Source of the DNA: Cafeteria roenbergensis
Lineage: Eukaryota; Sar; Bigyra; Bicosoecida; Cafeteriaceae
NCBI GenBank assembly: GCA_008330645.1
Contig: VLTN01000038.1
Coordinates: 1 to 64,000 of the forward strand
DNA length: 64,000 bases
Reading direction: 5' to 3'
The translations under genes were made by a program, and so were the position numbers. Under the pieces are notes generated by a model. That model saw nothing but the letters and a program-made list of their open reading frames with translations. It was not told the DNA's origin and did not search any database. Shown here one piece after another: positions 42,133-54,234 of this stretch (position 1 is the stretch's first letter; each line of letters begins with the position of its first letter).

Positions 42133-43098
42133 ATGGCGTCCCGTCGGCGCGCACCGCCCGCCGTGGCCAGCGCGGCCCGGCGGGCGCACGGCGCAGCCAG
42201 CGCGGGGTCGCTCGGGGCGCGATCGGCCACGGCAGCGGGCGGGGCTCCTCTCGAAGCCGCGGTCGCGGAGGCGCTGGCCCGTGCCCGCATCGACCGCAGC
42301 GTGATGCGCGACGAGGCCGGTCCGTCGGCCCTCTCGCGCGCCGACCCGGAGGCCGCTAAGCGTGCGTTCACAGACATCGTTGGGATGCTCCGCGCAGCAA
42401 CAACCGACGCCCCGTCGCTGCGCCGCGCGTTCAACGCCGTGGCGAACCTCGCGGCGAGCTCGGACCGCCTCGAGACGGCCCCCGCCCCGGGTGGCGGCGC
42501 GTCCGTGCGCCCCACCCCCTTTTTCGCGCTGGTCGGCGAGGCGGAGCGGCGGCTCGCCTCCGAGGCCGCCCGCGCCGCCGAGCTGGCGGCAGAGCTCGAC
42601 CGCGCGGCCGCAGCGCGCCGCACCGCCGAGCAGCGCGCCGAGCAGTCCCTGGGCCGCGCGGCCGCGCTGGAGGCCCGGCTGCGCCTGCTGGGCGTGGCCG
42701 CCGAGGAGGACGCCTCCGCCGCCTCGCAGACCGAGGCCGTGCGTCGGGCCGACGACGAGCTTAAGACGCGGGAGAATGTCGCTCTGCGCTCGGACCTGGC
42801 AGAGCTGCGGCGATCCTTCGCGCGGCTGCACCGCGAAGTGGAGCGGTTACGCCTGGTGCGCGGGTCGTCGGTGGTGTCGAGGGCGCGGTTCGCGGCGATA
42901 GAGGCCGCGAGACGTCGGCAGCAGAGCGAGGCGCGGCGGGCGGCCGCGGCACAGACGCGCGGTTTCACGGCGGCGCTCGGCCCAGCGGCAGCAGCAGGAG
43001 TCGCTGGGGGTGCCGCTGGTGGCAGCAGCAGCAGCGGCGGCGCTGGTGCCGGCGCCGGTGCTGGCAGCAGCAGCAGCAGCAGCAGCAGCGGTGGCGGT

Positions 43099-43129
<31 letters not shown>

Positions 43130-46100
43130 AGGGAAGCAGCGGCGGCGGCGGCGGCGGGCCAGGTGGTGTCGGCGGGGGCGGCGGCGGCAGCGCCTCTGGC
43201 GGCGAGTCGGCCACTACAGCGCGTGTGGCGGCAGATGGCGGGAGTCTTTCGGGCACTGCAGCCCTGGCCTCCCGCCGCCTGGGCCACCCCGGGGCGCTGA
43301 TCGCGCCGTCGGACCTGCTGCTGCTCTACGCCGACGACGGAAGAGGCTCTGCCAGCGGCTCTGCCGCAGGGGGTTGGGGTATGGCTGACCCGGCGGCGCG
43401 GGGGCAGCGTGCCGCCGAGCGACTCCTCGAGCCGGAGGAGCGGGACGAGCTGATGGAGCGCAGACTGGCCGTGTCAGCTGACGGGCAGAGCCGCGGAGAC
43501 GGCGGCGCCGTCCCGGAGGCGCTGGCTCTGCCGGTGTGGTCGGACCGCTGGTGGGCGGGTGGCGAGTTTTCGGCGGCGTGGCGCGGCGGCGACGCGTCTG
43601 CATCTTTGTTAATGGACATATATGCGGCGTTTCACGACCGGCTTGCGGAGTTCCTGGATCCGCCCGCAGAGGCGGAGGAGGCGGCCCTAACGTCGTCGTC
43701 GTCGGATGTGGGGTCGGGCTCTGCCGGCGGGGGCGGGGCGGCGCTGCCTGGGGGGGTGTTGCCGGCCGTGGAGGCGGCGGCCGGCCGCATGCTGGGCCCG
43801 GGGCCGGCGGGTCTGGGCGCTGGCGCTGGCGGCGAAACCGCTTCCCTTCGCGTGCCTGCGGCGGCTCTGCCGGCACGGCCCGGCCTGCGGCTGCTGTCGC
43901 TGTGCCTGCACGGCGCCCCGGCCGCGGCGAGGGCGGATCTGGCCTTGGAGCTGTGGGAGACGGGGCAGGAGGCCCGGGCCATGGAGGGCCACCTGCGGGC
44001 GGCGATGGGGCGGGAGCAGCGACGGCTGGCGGGGGCGGTGCTCCGGCGCTACCGGCGCCGATTCGGGGCTGACCCGCCGATGATGGACGGCCGACGCGGG
44101 GCTGGGGCTGGGGGGCGGCGCGACGGGGCGGGGGCCGGGGTGGGTGCTGCAGGCGGCGTGTCGGAGCGCGATCAGCCGCCGGGGCGTGCGTTTTCCGGGA
44201 ATCTTCCCGGGTGGGGCGACGGATCTGGAGCCGGCGCCGGCGCGGCCAAAGGTTGGACCGTGGAGGACGTGCTTGCAAGCGTCACCGAGCAGTCACGGAT
44301 CGACCATTCAATCAACGGGAACCTTCCCGACCCTGACGGCGGTTTCGCCGGTGGCGGCGGCGGCGGCAGACCCGGCGGCCTGCCGCCCCTGGCCGTCACG
44401 CTGTCCCCGCGCGAAACCGCCCTTTTGTCCGTTGACAGCGAGCGCGTGGACCCGTTCGCAGTGGTTTCGGGGAGGCAGCGGCTGGAGCCGGCGGCGTGGC
44501 TGCGGCCGGTGATGCGGCGCTACAGGCTCCCCGCGGACTTCCCGCCAGGCGGCGAGCTGGGGCTGGGGCAGGCGCTGCGGGTGGTGTACTCGGCTCTGCT
44601 GGACAAACTTCGACAGGAGACCGCGGAGGCGGAGGCGGCGTCACGGGTGGGGCGGCCGCTGGGGGCGGCGGCAGCGTCCTTCGCGGAGTGGGTGTCGCTT
44701 GCCAAGGAGGCGGCCATTGCTGAGGACGCGGGCGGCGCGGACGCGGGCGGCGCGGCGGCGGGTGGGGTGGACGCGGGTGGGGCGGCGGGTGGGGCGGCGG
44801 GCGCGTCGGCGGCGGCGGAGACCAAGGATCCTTCCGACACTGCGGCGGAGACCAAGGAAGGTCACTCCGGCTCTGCCGCGCGGGTCAGAGCGCGGTCTCG
44901 GACCATCAGCTCCAGCTCTGCCGCGGGCGGCGACGGGGGCGGTGGCGGGCAGACTGAAGCCTCCCAGGAGGGGCCGGCTGGCCGATCGCGCGTCCCGCCA
45001 GTCGGCCGCCGCGCTGCTGTGGCGGTTTCACCGCTTGAGTGGCTGACGCTGTATCTGTGCCGAGTGACCGGCTCTGCGGAGGCGGCGGGGTCGACGCTGG
45101 TTGCAGTTGCAGATGCGCTTGAACAAGCCAGCGGCACGAGCGACCACGCGGCTCTGGCCTTGGAGACGCTGAGCGGCGTGCGGAGCCCCGGGGGGTTTCG
45201 ATACCTGCTGCGGTGTCAGCTGGCGCTGTCGGCGGCGGGCATCAACCTGGACGCCCCAGCGCAGCCAGCAGCAGCAGCAGCAGCAGCGGCGGGAGCAGCA
45301 GCTGCGGCGTCCGCAGAGGCCAAGGCGGCGGCGGCGGCGGCGGCGGCGGACGCGGCGGCAGTGGCGGCGGCGGCGTCGGTCAAGGGCGGGCGTCCCGCGG
45401 ACCTGTCCGCTGTGGCGGCGGTGCTGTATCCGCCGCCGCACGCGCCCCCGCTGCCCCGATGGCGCACGGCGTTCGCTGCGTACCTGACGCGGCAGACGGC
45501 CAGGGCGCGGGCGTCGAGGGGAAGTCGCAGACACGGCTCTGCCGGGAACGGCTCTGCCATGCGTGGGGCGGCGGCGGCGGATGCCGTCGGGTCCGTGTCG
45601 GAGGAGGAGGTGGCGGCGGCGGAGGCGGGGGCGGCGGCGGCGGAGGGGGCGTTAGCGGACGAAGTGTCTGCCCGGTCGTCTGGGGCTCTGCCGGAGCGGG
45701 CGGAGTCTGCCGGCGGGTGGGGAGACCGCAAGGCGCTTGGTCAATCGCTGGCGCAGCTCAGCGCCGCGGCGGCGAGCAGGCCGCGCGGTCGCGCCGGCAC
45801 GGGCCTGTCGGCTAGCGAGGCGGCTATGCTTGAGGGCGCGAACCACGAGTCGCTGGTGGGGTTCCTGGCGTGGCAGATTCGGCGCGGCGGGGCGGCAGAG
45901 CCGCGGCTGGCGCGATGCCAGCGCCAGCTGCTGCAGTTGTCACAGGGGGGCGCCGCGGAGTCGGGGTTACGTTTGTCCGAGGCGTTGCGGCTGGCGGGAG
46001 CCGTGCTGCGCCGCACTGGCACTGGGGTGTCTCTCACGCCGCTGCTGCGGTCGGAGGCGGTGCCGGTCGCGGCAGCGCGGTGGATGGAGCGCCAGCACGC

Positions 46101-46470
46101 CGCGATGGCAGCCGGTGGCGGCGGCGGTGGCGGCGGCGGGGGCGGCGGGGGCGGCGGCGGGGCGCGCGGAGCCCGCAGCCCGACGGACGACCCGACGCCG
46201 GTCGGGGCTGCCGCTGCGCTCGGCCTGCCCGGGGGCGGCGGGCCGCTTAACCGGGGGGTCGGCGGGGCGCGCGAGGTGCCAACGAGGCCAGGCTCGCTCG
46301 CAGCTGCGCCGGGCGGCGGTCGGGCGCACCAGCGCGCCAACCCGCCGCTCAACTCGTCCTCGCTCGATGTCACACCGCTGCCGGTGGGGTCCGTGGCGCT
46401 GGCTGTCGCGTACGTGGACCTGGCGGCCACGTTCGGAGACCGAATCGTCGGGGACTCGGGCACCGGCTGA
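42133..46470 (+). CDS. Large coiled-coil protein, unknown
   Basis: One open frame from the ATG at 42133: 1,445 aa. Residues about 130-290 are a strong coiled coil (EAERRLASEAARAAELAAEL and following Arg/Glu/Ala heptads). Poly-Ser and poly-Gly tracts follow (about 300-360). The rest alternates folded-looking helical blocks (for example LPVWSDRWWAGGEFSAAWRG, LLMDIYAAFHDRLAEFLDPP, LEWLTLYLCRVTGSAEAAGS) with Ala/Gly-rich linkers, and ends LDVTPLPVGSVALAVAYVDL. No known domain was recognised. The helical blocks and the composition resemble the BTB protein upstream and the giant protein at the right end, but no direct homology can be claimed by eye. It contains many copies of the dispersed CTCTGCC and GAAACCGC motifs. 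Confidence 0.7.
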
Positions 46471-47151
46471 GCCGGCTGCGGCTGCCGCGGCTGTGGTGGT
46501 GCTGTCGGCGGCGGGGGCGGTCTGCTGGTGACATCGCTCCGTTTGAGTCTTTGGAAGCGTGTGCCTGTTTTGTCATGCGCTTCCGCCCCACCCTCCCCCC
46601 CGTCGCAAAAACAACAACTTGTGTGCTGCCCACTGCCCGCTGCCCGCCGCCTGCCGCACCGCACGAACCATCGCTCGGCTAGGGATGTGGCGCGCCCGCG
46701 AGCACGCGCGTCTGCAGGGATAGGCGGGCGGGCAGGCACTCGCAGTGGCAAGTGAATCTTGGAGCGCCGCCGGCGCAGCGTGTGCGCGCATGAGCAATGC
46801 TGCACGAGAGCGCCCCAAGCTGCCGAACGCACAGCCGTCGCTGCTTAGCGCTACGCAGCCACACACAAGAGCCCAGCGGAGCGACCCCGGTGAGGGGTCC
46901 GACCAGGGCGTCCGACTGGAGGATCTCGCGGTCTCGCTAGCAGGCCGCCGCTCAACGTGCTGGGCGCGGGCTTCACGAAAGTCGTGCCTCTGACACGGCG
47001 CGCGTGTGGCGTTGCGATTGTGGGCGGCGCCTTGCGAGCAGTACGTGTGATGTTTGTTGTGATTGTGGGCGGCGCCTTGCGAGCAGCGCGTGTGATGTTT
47101 GTTGCGATTGTTGGCGGCGCCTTGCGCTCAGCGCGCGCGAGGATGCATCAC
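46471..47151. other. Convergent intergenic region with 45-bp repeat
   Basis: 681 bp between the stop codons of the 1,445-aa gene and the multipass membrane protein. Besides the tandem repeat at 47003-47133 nothing was recognised. Confidence 0.5.
47003..47133. repeat. 45-bp tandem repeat
   Basis: Three diverged copies of a 45-bp unit (start CGTGTGATGTTTGTTGTGAT), ending about 20 bp from the membrane-protein stop codon, so probably in its 3' UTR. The repeat is more T-rich than its surroundings. Confidence 0.9.
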
Positions 47152-49377
47152 TCAGGCCTCGAGCTCGAAGCCGCGGTGGGCCACCACCTCGGACAGCGGC
47201 GCGAGGGCGTAGCCGGCCGCGGCGAAGCGCTCCTTCGCGCTGGCGGCCAGCTCGATGGCGGCCTCCTCGCAGAGCGGGACGGCGCCGTCGGGCTCCACCC
47301 CATCGGCCAGCACCACGCGCACGATGGCGCCGCGGGCGGCGCCCGGCTTGCCGAATCCTTGCGCCTCGTCAAAGATAAACTCGCCGGCCTCCGTCGGGTG
47401 CACCGCCCAGCTGCGCGGCCAGCTCGACCAGAGGACGAGCGTCATCCCGGCGACGGCCACCATCCGCACGAAGGCGCCGTCGGCGGAGCCGTCGGCTGTG
47501 CGCACCCAGCGGCAGGGCTCGCCCGTCGCGGCCTCCACGGCGGCCTTGGCGGTCAGGAGCCAGTCGAGCGAGACGCCGTCGGCCTCCTCTGCCGACACCA
47601 GCAGGCCCACCTCGTGCCCGAACCCCGCCACCACGGCGACGGACTCGTGCTTCGCGACCGCCTCGGCGTATGTGGCGAAGAAGGTTACGCGGTTCGAGGA
47701 GGCGGGGAGGTCGGCGTCGTCGGCGTCCTCGCGAGCCACCTGCTCGGCGAAGAGCTCTGCATCTGGGCCGCTGGCGCCGTCAAAGGTCAGCGCCACCGGG
47801 GAGCGCATACCCTTGCCGGAGACCACGACGGGGCCCACAAGGTGCGCCGCGAGCGGCACCGAGGCGCGCTTGAGCACCACACGGAGCAGCTCTGCCGAGA
47901 CGAGGAGACCAGCGAAGACGCAGGCCGGGCAGAGCCGCGGCACGACTGCGGCCACGGCCGTCGAGAGCGCGGTGAGCTGGTTTCCGAGGGCTGAGGGGAG
48001 CATGGCCGCGACGGCCGCGAAGATGTCGGCGGTGCCGTCGGTGTCCGCGGGCATGTTGAAGGCCACGAGGCTGAAACCGCCGAGGGCGAAGACGAACGCG
48101 AGGCCGAGCAGGTCGATGAGGAGGTTGCGGTGTCCGTTGGAGAAGAAGGGTCCGTCGCGCTCCGCCAGCAGCTGCAGTCCGGCCCAGACGGCCGTGGCGG
48201 CGGCGAAGGGCACGGCCACGGTGGCGAGCGTGGCGGCAGAGCCAGCAGCAGAGCCGGCCACGACGAGCAGGCCCACGGTCGCGCCGCTGATGCGGGCATC
48301 CGCGTCGGTGGCGGGGAGGAGGGGGGCGTTCCTTGCGGCGAAGTGAGCGACGAGCAGAGCCACGATGCAGAGGAGGATGGCGGGGACGCGAAGGGCAGAG
48401 CTGCCCACGGCGACGGTGGCGGCGAGCGGCGCGACGACGAAGAGTGCGGCGGCGGAGGTGGGGCCGGCGCCGGCGCGGGCGGAGCTGGGTGCCGCGGGGC
48501 TGAGCGTGACCGGCGTGGCCCGGCTGACTCCCACGACGTGGAGGACGACGAGGGCGAAGGAAGCGGCCTTGGCAGCCCAGGCGGCGGTGGAGGGCAGAGC
48601 GTCGGTGCAGGAGCATGAGAAGAGCGCCGGCGAGGCGACCACCGCGATGCGGCCGGCCGCCGCCAGGCCGCCCTGCCACTGGCGGGCGGTCTCGTAGGCG
48701 GCAAGGGCTGCGGCCACGGGCACGGCCATGGCGCCTGCGGCGCCGGAGAGGAGCGCGTCCAGGGCGACGGGCTGCTGCTTGCGCAGCGCGAGCGCTGCCA
48801 CGGCGACGACGATGGTGGCAACCACCGGGTCAACGGTGATGCGCGCGCGGCTTGCCACTCCGACGGCTGCGATTGCGATGCAGACCACGGCCCCGGCGGA
48901 GAGGGCGGCGTCGAAGGCGCCGGTTGCGAGGGCCACAGCGGCAGCAAGCGCAAGCGCGCCCGTGAGACGTGAGCGGAACAGGAACAGAAGGCCGGCGGAC
49001 GTGGCAGACAGCGCCACAACCGCGAGGGTCTTGGGGGAGCCGAAGACGCTGTGGGGGCCGGGGATGGCGGCGGCGGCGGCGGATGCGGCGGCGACCGTTG
49101 CCATCACGGCCGCGTACAGGAAGAGGATTGTCGGCGGCGCGGTCAGCGCGCGGGGGTCCTTGCTCGTGCCAGTGCGCGAAAAGTCGGCAAAGAAGACGAA
49201 AACGGCAGCGATGACCTGCGACGTGCCGAAATCATGCGGCAGGGGGACGGTCGCGCAACGCGAGGGGCGCCGGGATGATGGCGCCGCGCTGACCGGTTGA
49301 CCAACCGCTGCCAGCCCCGAGCGCGCAGTGCCCCGCCCCGCTGGCAGCCGCGTCGCAGCGACCAAGCGCGCCCGCAT
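47152..49377 (-). CDS. Multipass membrane protein, unknown
   Basis: Frame of 741 aa from the ATG at 49377. Residues 1-55 are Arg/Ala/Ser-rich and acid-poor and could be a targeting leader, or the real N-terminus may come from an upstream exon (a CGCAG acceptor-like site precedes VIAAVFVFFAD). About twelve hydrophobic segments fill residues 55-490 (for example LAVVALSATSAGLLFLF, IVVAVAALAL, LLIDLLGLAFVFALGGFSLV). The last 240 residues are soluble and globular-looking, with YAEAVAKHESVAVVAGFGHE and ending VVAHRGFELEA. I recognise no family. The hydrophobic pattern suggests a transporter-like or biosynthetic ER protein; no function is claimed. Confidence 0.7.
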   Translation of the reverse strand: MRARLVAATRLPAGRGTARSGLAAVGQPVSAAPSSRRPSRCATVPLPHDFGTSQVIAAVFVFFADFSRTGTSKDPRALTAPPTILFLYAAVMATVAAASAAAAAIPGPHSVFGSPKTLAVVALSATSAGLLFLFRSRLTGALALAAAVALATGAFDAALSAGAVVCIAIAAVGVASRARITVDPVVATIVVAVAALALRKQQPVALDALLSGAAGAMAVPVAAALAAYETARQWQGGLAAAGRIAVVASPALFSCSCTDALPSTAAWAAKAASFALVVLHVVGVSRATPVTLSPAAPSSARAGAGPTSAAALFVVAPLAATVAVGSSALRVPAILLCIVALLVAHFAARNAPLLPATDADARISGATVGLLVVAGSAAGSAATLATVAVPFAAATAVWAGLQLLAERDGPFFSNGHRNLLIDLLGLAFVFALGGFSLVAFNMPADTDGTADIFAAVAAMLPSALGNQLTALSTAVAAVVPRLCPACVFAGLLVSAELLRVVLKRASVPLAAHLVGPVVVSGKGMRSPVALTFDGASGPDAELFAEQVAREDADDADLPASSNRVTFFATYAEAVAKHESVAVVAGFGHEVGLLVSAEEADGVSLDWLLTAKAAVEAATGEPCRWVRTADGSADGAFVRMVAVAGMTLVLWSSWPRSWAVHPTEAGEFIFDEAQGFGKPGAARGAIVRVVLADGVEPDGAVPLCEEAAIELAASAKERFAAAGYALAPLSEVVAHRGFELEA

Positions 49378-50450
49378 GGGCGCCACAGGCAGGGCCTCAC
49401 AAGCACGACGGCAGCGACGGCTGCCATGCTGCAAGCCATGCCGGTGTCGCGGCGGGACCCGAGTGATGCCGCCCCGCGCTTGAACGGTCGTGCCGTTCGG
49501 CTCTGCCGGCCGATTGTGCTGGCACTGCCAGCGCCTCTGGCATTGGACCTCGTGCTGCGGGGCCCGGCGTCATGGGGCGGAGGCCGGTCCCGGCTGCGGC
49601 TGTGTGGGGCCTTCAGGAAGTGGCGCGGCTTCGTCACGCAGAAGAACCCCGAGCCTCCTGCAGGGCAGGACAGCTCCGAGCCACGCGGCGATTGAGGCCA
49701 ACTCGAGCGGGGAACCCGGGAAGGAGGGGAGGAGCACACAAAGACTTGGCGCTTGTGAGGGACGGCTGTGCAGCTGTCGGCACCACTCGGCGGAACGATG
49801 GCTGCATGCCCAGCGATGGCGGCTTGCTTGAGATACGCGCCAAATCGACCATCAACGTGTGCGAGCACGCTGGTGCGCAACAGCACTTCCAGTCCCTCCG
49901 CCTACCTCGGTCTCCGCCGCAGCAGCACGGCCAGCCGCAACAAGCGCATCGGTCTGCGGCCTGTCCCCTACCTCGGTGTCCACTCCGACAGCGGCACCTC
50001 CCGGACCGCGGACGCAAGGCTCACCGACCTGCCATGCTGCTAGGAGCCCACCGACCGACACGGCCGACAGGTAGCGTCGAGTCCAGCGGCCAAGCTACAT
50101 CACCCTGTCACACGCCGTCAATCGCGAGTTTCAGACTCGGCATCCAGCCGTCCGCGAGCGCCTCTCTCGCACAAAACGACGCAAAGCTGCACGCCCTGCT
50201 CTTGCCAGCCGCGTGGAGGAGGCATCCCTCCGTTTGGCCAATGTGGCGCGACTCTTTCCGCAGGAGGCCACCCTGGCCAGCCGCGTGCCAAGCGGTCGCA
50301 AACCTCGCAGAAAGCGTGCCAAGACTCCCACCGGCCTCGCGCCCCGCGTGTCGACAAGGTTCAAGGCGAAATCAGTCCGTGCAGCTGGATCGATGACCGG
50401 AATGTCTCCCTCCCGGGCGACCTGCGTCACAGTCGCGCATCAAAGGCCGC
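49378..50450. other. Gene-poor GC-rich stretch
   Basis: About 1.1 kb upstream of the membrane-protein gene. Frames up to 274 codons are present but without domains. It should contain the promoter for the membrane protein. Confidence 0.4.
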
Positions 50451-53270
50451 ACACCCCGACTGCTGCAAAACCAACTTGTCTGTCTTGAGCAGCGAGAAAA
50501 ACCAGCGACGCGCGAGGAGGCCGTGCCCAGCTTCCGTATGTCATCCCGGCTGGCTCCTCTTCACGTGGCACCGCGGGCTATTGGTGTGGAGCTTTCAGAT
50601 TCGCCTTGCAGAATCTGATACACGAGCGACGAGAGGCCTTGGCAGTTCAGTTTCCGTCTGCAGCCTAGGGGCTGAAAACCAGGCTGGGTGCTCCGTTGGC
50701 ATTTTGCGCGCTTGCGTTTTTCAAGCTCGCACTGAACGCGCAACCTGAGGCCACAGATATTCGGGGTGCAGAAAGTGTTCGGGACTGAGTCAATGCTTGA
50801 GTGCGGTGCATCAGAACCACGCCGCACAGATGCAGTCATGGCGAGCCGAAGGCTTGACAATTGCTTGGAGATTGTCCAAAAAGCACTTCCGTCCCATTTG
50901 CGCAGCAAGCCTCCAGTGCCAGCCAGAGCTTTTCATACCTGTTGGCCCCGGCAGAGAATTGCGATGATTCACACCAGCACCGGTGCCAGCAGGACCTTGA
51001 ACACATATGTCGAGCTATGGCTGCGCCGCTGCGTTGGAAATGTTCCACTAGAATCCCGCATCGCGCCTCAGGTGACAATCTCAATGGCGCAGACGGCCAA
51101 GTGCCAGCATCAGCAAGCACCTCAACTGACCTCTCGCCCAAGAGCTTCGGTGCAAGCCAAATCAAGGCGTGGACCCTCGCCCTAACTCAAAACAGTCCAC
51201 TCGCGCTGCAGCTAACTGCGGCGTTTGTGAACCAAGTTCCATGCTCATGGGTCGATAGAAGCATTGGAAATGAGAAAGAATCGCATATTCGTCCCGACGT
51301 TCACTCAAACGCCGCATGTGGCAAGAAGGTCATGGCATCTTTGCGGCTATAGCAGTCGTCAGTTGGCTCCAGTGCCAGCCCTCCAGCTCGGGAGCCACAA
51401 TACTGCAACGATTGAAACGCCGTTATACGGATCAAAGCACTTGGCTAGCGTGCCCTTGGTATGCAACGCGACTGCTGGCTTCAAGGAAACATGTGGCCAA
51501 GCCATGCGTCACACAAGTTCGAACACGCTGCGCGCGACGGCACTCCTCAGCTTTCGCGAATGGTTTGAGGCCAAAGAGCAGTGCATTCGATTAAGGAGGG
51601 CACGGCTTGTGCTTGCATTCACGCTGAAAGTCTCGTGTGACTCCGACCAATGCCTGCTTCACCGGTATGCTCTGTGTTCCAGCGTGATGCGTAGCCGTTC
51701 CTCATGCTTTTGCAGTGCAGATCGCGCAGCCGCTGACGTTTGAGGTGATGCAGGTGTTACGTGAATACACGACTAGCTCTTGCCATCCAACGCGCTCCTT
51801 CGAGCAATCAAGCTGCACTCCTGGAGATCGGCCACAATTTGGCGCCAGTTGGTGGTGAAGACTTTCACGAAGAGGTTCGCGCCACAAGTTGGTGCGGCAT
51901 TGAACCGCTTTTGTACCATCAATGGGACCAGGAATCGTGTAGCAGTCAGTTCTCAGCTGTGGGCGCACCAATCCGTGGCGCGGCCTGACGAGAGAGTTGG
52001 GCTCAGCAGCGGCGCCCTTTCACGAAAGTTGGTTGCTGGTTGAAGTGAAGGGCATCCGCTTCAGCCGTCCAGACTGCTGGTGGCGAGCGAGTTGAAAACT
52101 TCACCAGACTCACTTCATGTTCTGTTTTCATTGAGTACGAGCAGGTGCGAGACAATACAGCGTGTGGTGCCTCTGTGCAGTGTTGCCATGAAGTGGCACT
52201 CCAGACCGAGGCAGGTGAAGCGATATCAGACACCACGAAGCGGCATTCCTACACGCCTGGAGGGCAGGTTTGCACACATTCAAATGCGGAGGCATCGATC
52301 CTGCACGAACCAGCACGAGGAGATTCGGTGGATGGTGCCCCAGCTCGTTTCGCTGTCTTTGCTGGCAAGACGCACTTTATTATGTGTGGTACAAGCTGAA
52401 CATACCTTCCCCGCGCGCAGGGTGTTTGTAGATGAGCATTCCTGGATTTGCACTGCTGACCTGGTCTCGCACCACTTCAACCTGGCCGGCGGCGACCTAC
52501 GCATTGAACTGAGCTGCACCGCATTGTTTCGTCGCCCATGGCGGGCCCCACCGTGCTTCGGTGCCCTGCAGTACGCGCAGCTACGTCTTTCATGACCAGG
52601 GCACACCATTGCCGTCCTCTGCTTCTTGGGCCAGAGCTTCGCCAGTGGGCGCACTGCGACTTTGCATAGCAGGATGCGTTGCCGTGTGGCAGGGGCACCT
52701 GGCATGGTTTGAACGCCCGAGGGGCACTCGAACGCAGCCAAGGGCGCCGGGCTACATCTGGTGACCGCGAGAGGACGGCCAATCGCAATTCTGGAGGCTT
52801 GCGTTCAGGACGGAGCGTTCATCGAGTGGCTGTCAAGACGGTCCTCTCTTTTCCCGGCCGTATCCGCAATCTGTCGCCCATTCTCACCTTTCGCCTTCCA
52901 AAGCGACCACGGGCTCTCTCGTTGAGTATGCCGTGATTGTGCGTCACAGCCGCAGTGCACTTGATATCGCTGTCGTCCCCGGTCTGACAGAACGCACCTC
53001 AGTTCGCCAAGGCGAGGGCGCGGGTCTTGAGGCAAGGGACAGTGTGAGAACCCGAGACTGCGGGGCGGCGCATCCGGGCAGAAGGGTGAGATGCTGCCAG
53101 AGTCTCTCGAGGCGTGGAAAAGATCATCGCGGTGGGGCCGCCATTCGCAACGGGCAGCAGTCGAAGCCGTTCACACAGTCCAAATCTTTGCTCCAGCAAG
53201 CCAGCGCAACTCACCACGGCACTTGATATCCCATCGCTGCTAGTCAGAGTTGGCGCCGTTTGGTGGGTGG
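50450..53270. other. AT-richer island without genes
   Basis: About 2.8 kb where GC drops to the mid-50s (by eye) against about 70% elsewhere. All frames are short. No tRNA, no terminal inverted or direct repeats, and no reverse-transcriptase, integrase, transposase or capsid motif was recognised. The right edge merges with an ankyrin pseudogene, so part of the island may be older decayed coding sequence. Confidence 0.55.
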
Positions 53271-53277
53271 ATGAGAT

Positions 53278-53660
53278 GTGTCGACCCCGTCTTGTGCACA
53301 TGCTGTGAATTCAAAGTTATTCCCGGCGGCCGTGCATGGCAGGGACGCTGCTGTGGAGCGGCTGCCTAGCCTCGGAGTCAACATTGATGCGAAAGACCAT
53401 GTGAGCCCTCCATTTCGTGGCACCACTGCTGCGGCGCAGGTCGAAGGCCAAGTGAACGCACATGCTTCGCCACACAGCCTCTGTCCCTGACGGCGCGTGC
53501 CAAACCGAGAGTCTTGGTCGCGGCCGCAGAGCTCCACGGCGGCAACGGAGTGGGGCATGGAACAGGGCTCGTGGCCGATCTTGAAGCGGCCGACAGCATT
53601 GCTGTGTGGCGGCGAGTCAAGGCCCACATGCATCGACGACGCGCGTTGTGTTGCAGACAA
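53278..53660 (+). pseudogene. Decayed ankyrin-repeat gene fragment
   Basis: At 53,314-53,402 one frame reads FPAAVHGRDAAVERLPSLGV then NIDAKDHV, a clear ankyrin unit (consensus A-x-HGRxxxVxxLLxxGAxIDAKD). Further degraded units follow in other frames: GTTAAAQVEGQVNAHA near 53,420 and AAAELHGGNGVGHGTGLVAD then LEAADSIAV near 53,515-53,600. Stops and frame changes between the units show that no intact product is made. Ankyrin arrays of this sort mediate protein binding; here only remnants remain. Upstream traces such as SALDIAV near 52,955 may be further decayed units. Confidence 0.65.
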
Positions 53661-54234
53661 GTCCCAGCGTCTGCAGGCGGCCAAGCGAGTTGCCGCTGCC
53701 GTCACCACTGTGGGGATGCGCGCTTCGCTCTCTGCAGCGCAAGCAGAGAGCTCAGGGGCGCTCCGCCACGCCGAGCTGGCGGCCGCGCAGCGGGATGCTG
53801 CGGGAGCCCTGGCCTCTGTAAGCGCCGCCGCATCTGACCGTGCCAGCAAGCTGGTGGCCGCAGTGACTGCCTTCCTGCAGCCGAGTGCCAGGGCCGCAGA
53901 TGCAAAGAGACTCGTCGCATCTGCGGCCGCTGGTCGGTTGGGCGAGGGCGTGAGATTTCGCCTGCGGTCGAGGCGGCTCGAGCCCAGCCGCAGGCTCACC
54001 ACGCTGCTGCTCTGCGTGCGATGCGTGGGTGTGCGCCCGTGGCCCGAGGTTCGACCAACGCCAGCCGCCCAGCCACCGGCGGCCACACTGTCGGTCGCTT
54101 TCGGCAGAGTCGGCGCCGTTTCGCGAGCATTGGCTCGTTCAGCGCTCACGCACCACGATCTGCACTCGCCAACGCGTGGCCACTGCCCAGCAAAGACAGC
54201 GCCAAACGCCCGTCGTCGCCCCGTGAGAGCCGCA
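53661..54234. other. Gene-poor region downstream of PUS10
   Basis: 574 bp between the ankyrin remnant and the PUS10 stop. A frame on + (within 53497-54786) codes an Ala/Glu-rich helix (LSAAQAESSGALRHAELAAA) that could be a coding remnant, but no intact gene is supported. Confidence 0.35.

Noticed and set aside
50450-53270. Virus-like or retroelement remnant
   Set aside because: Low GC suggested an inserted element, but no polymerase, integrase, capsid or terminal-repeat signal could be seen, so no family is claimed.
49378-54234. tRNA or other structured RNA in the gene-poor stretch
   Set aside because: Phrases like AGTTCGAACAC near 51,513 and GGTTTGAACGCC near 52,706 were inspected, but no matching cloverleaf stems were found.
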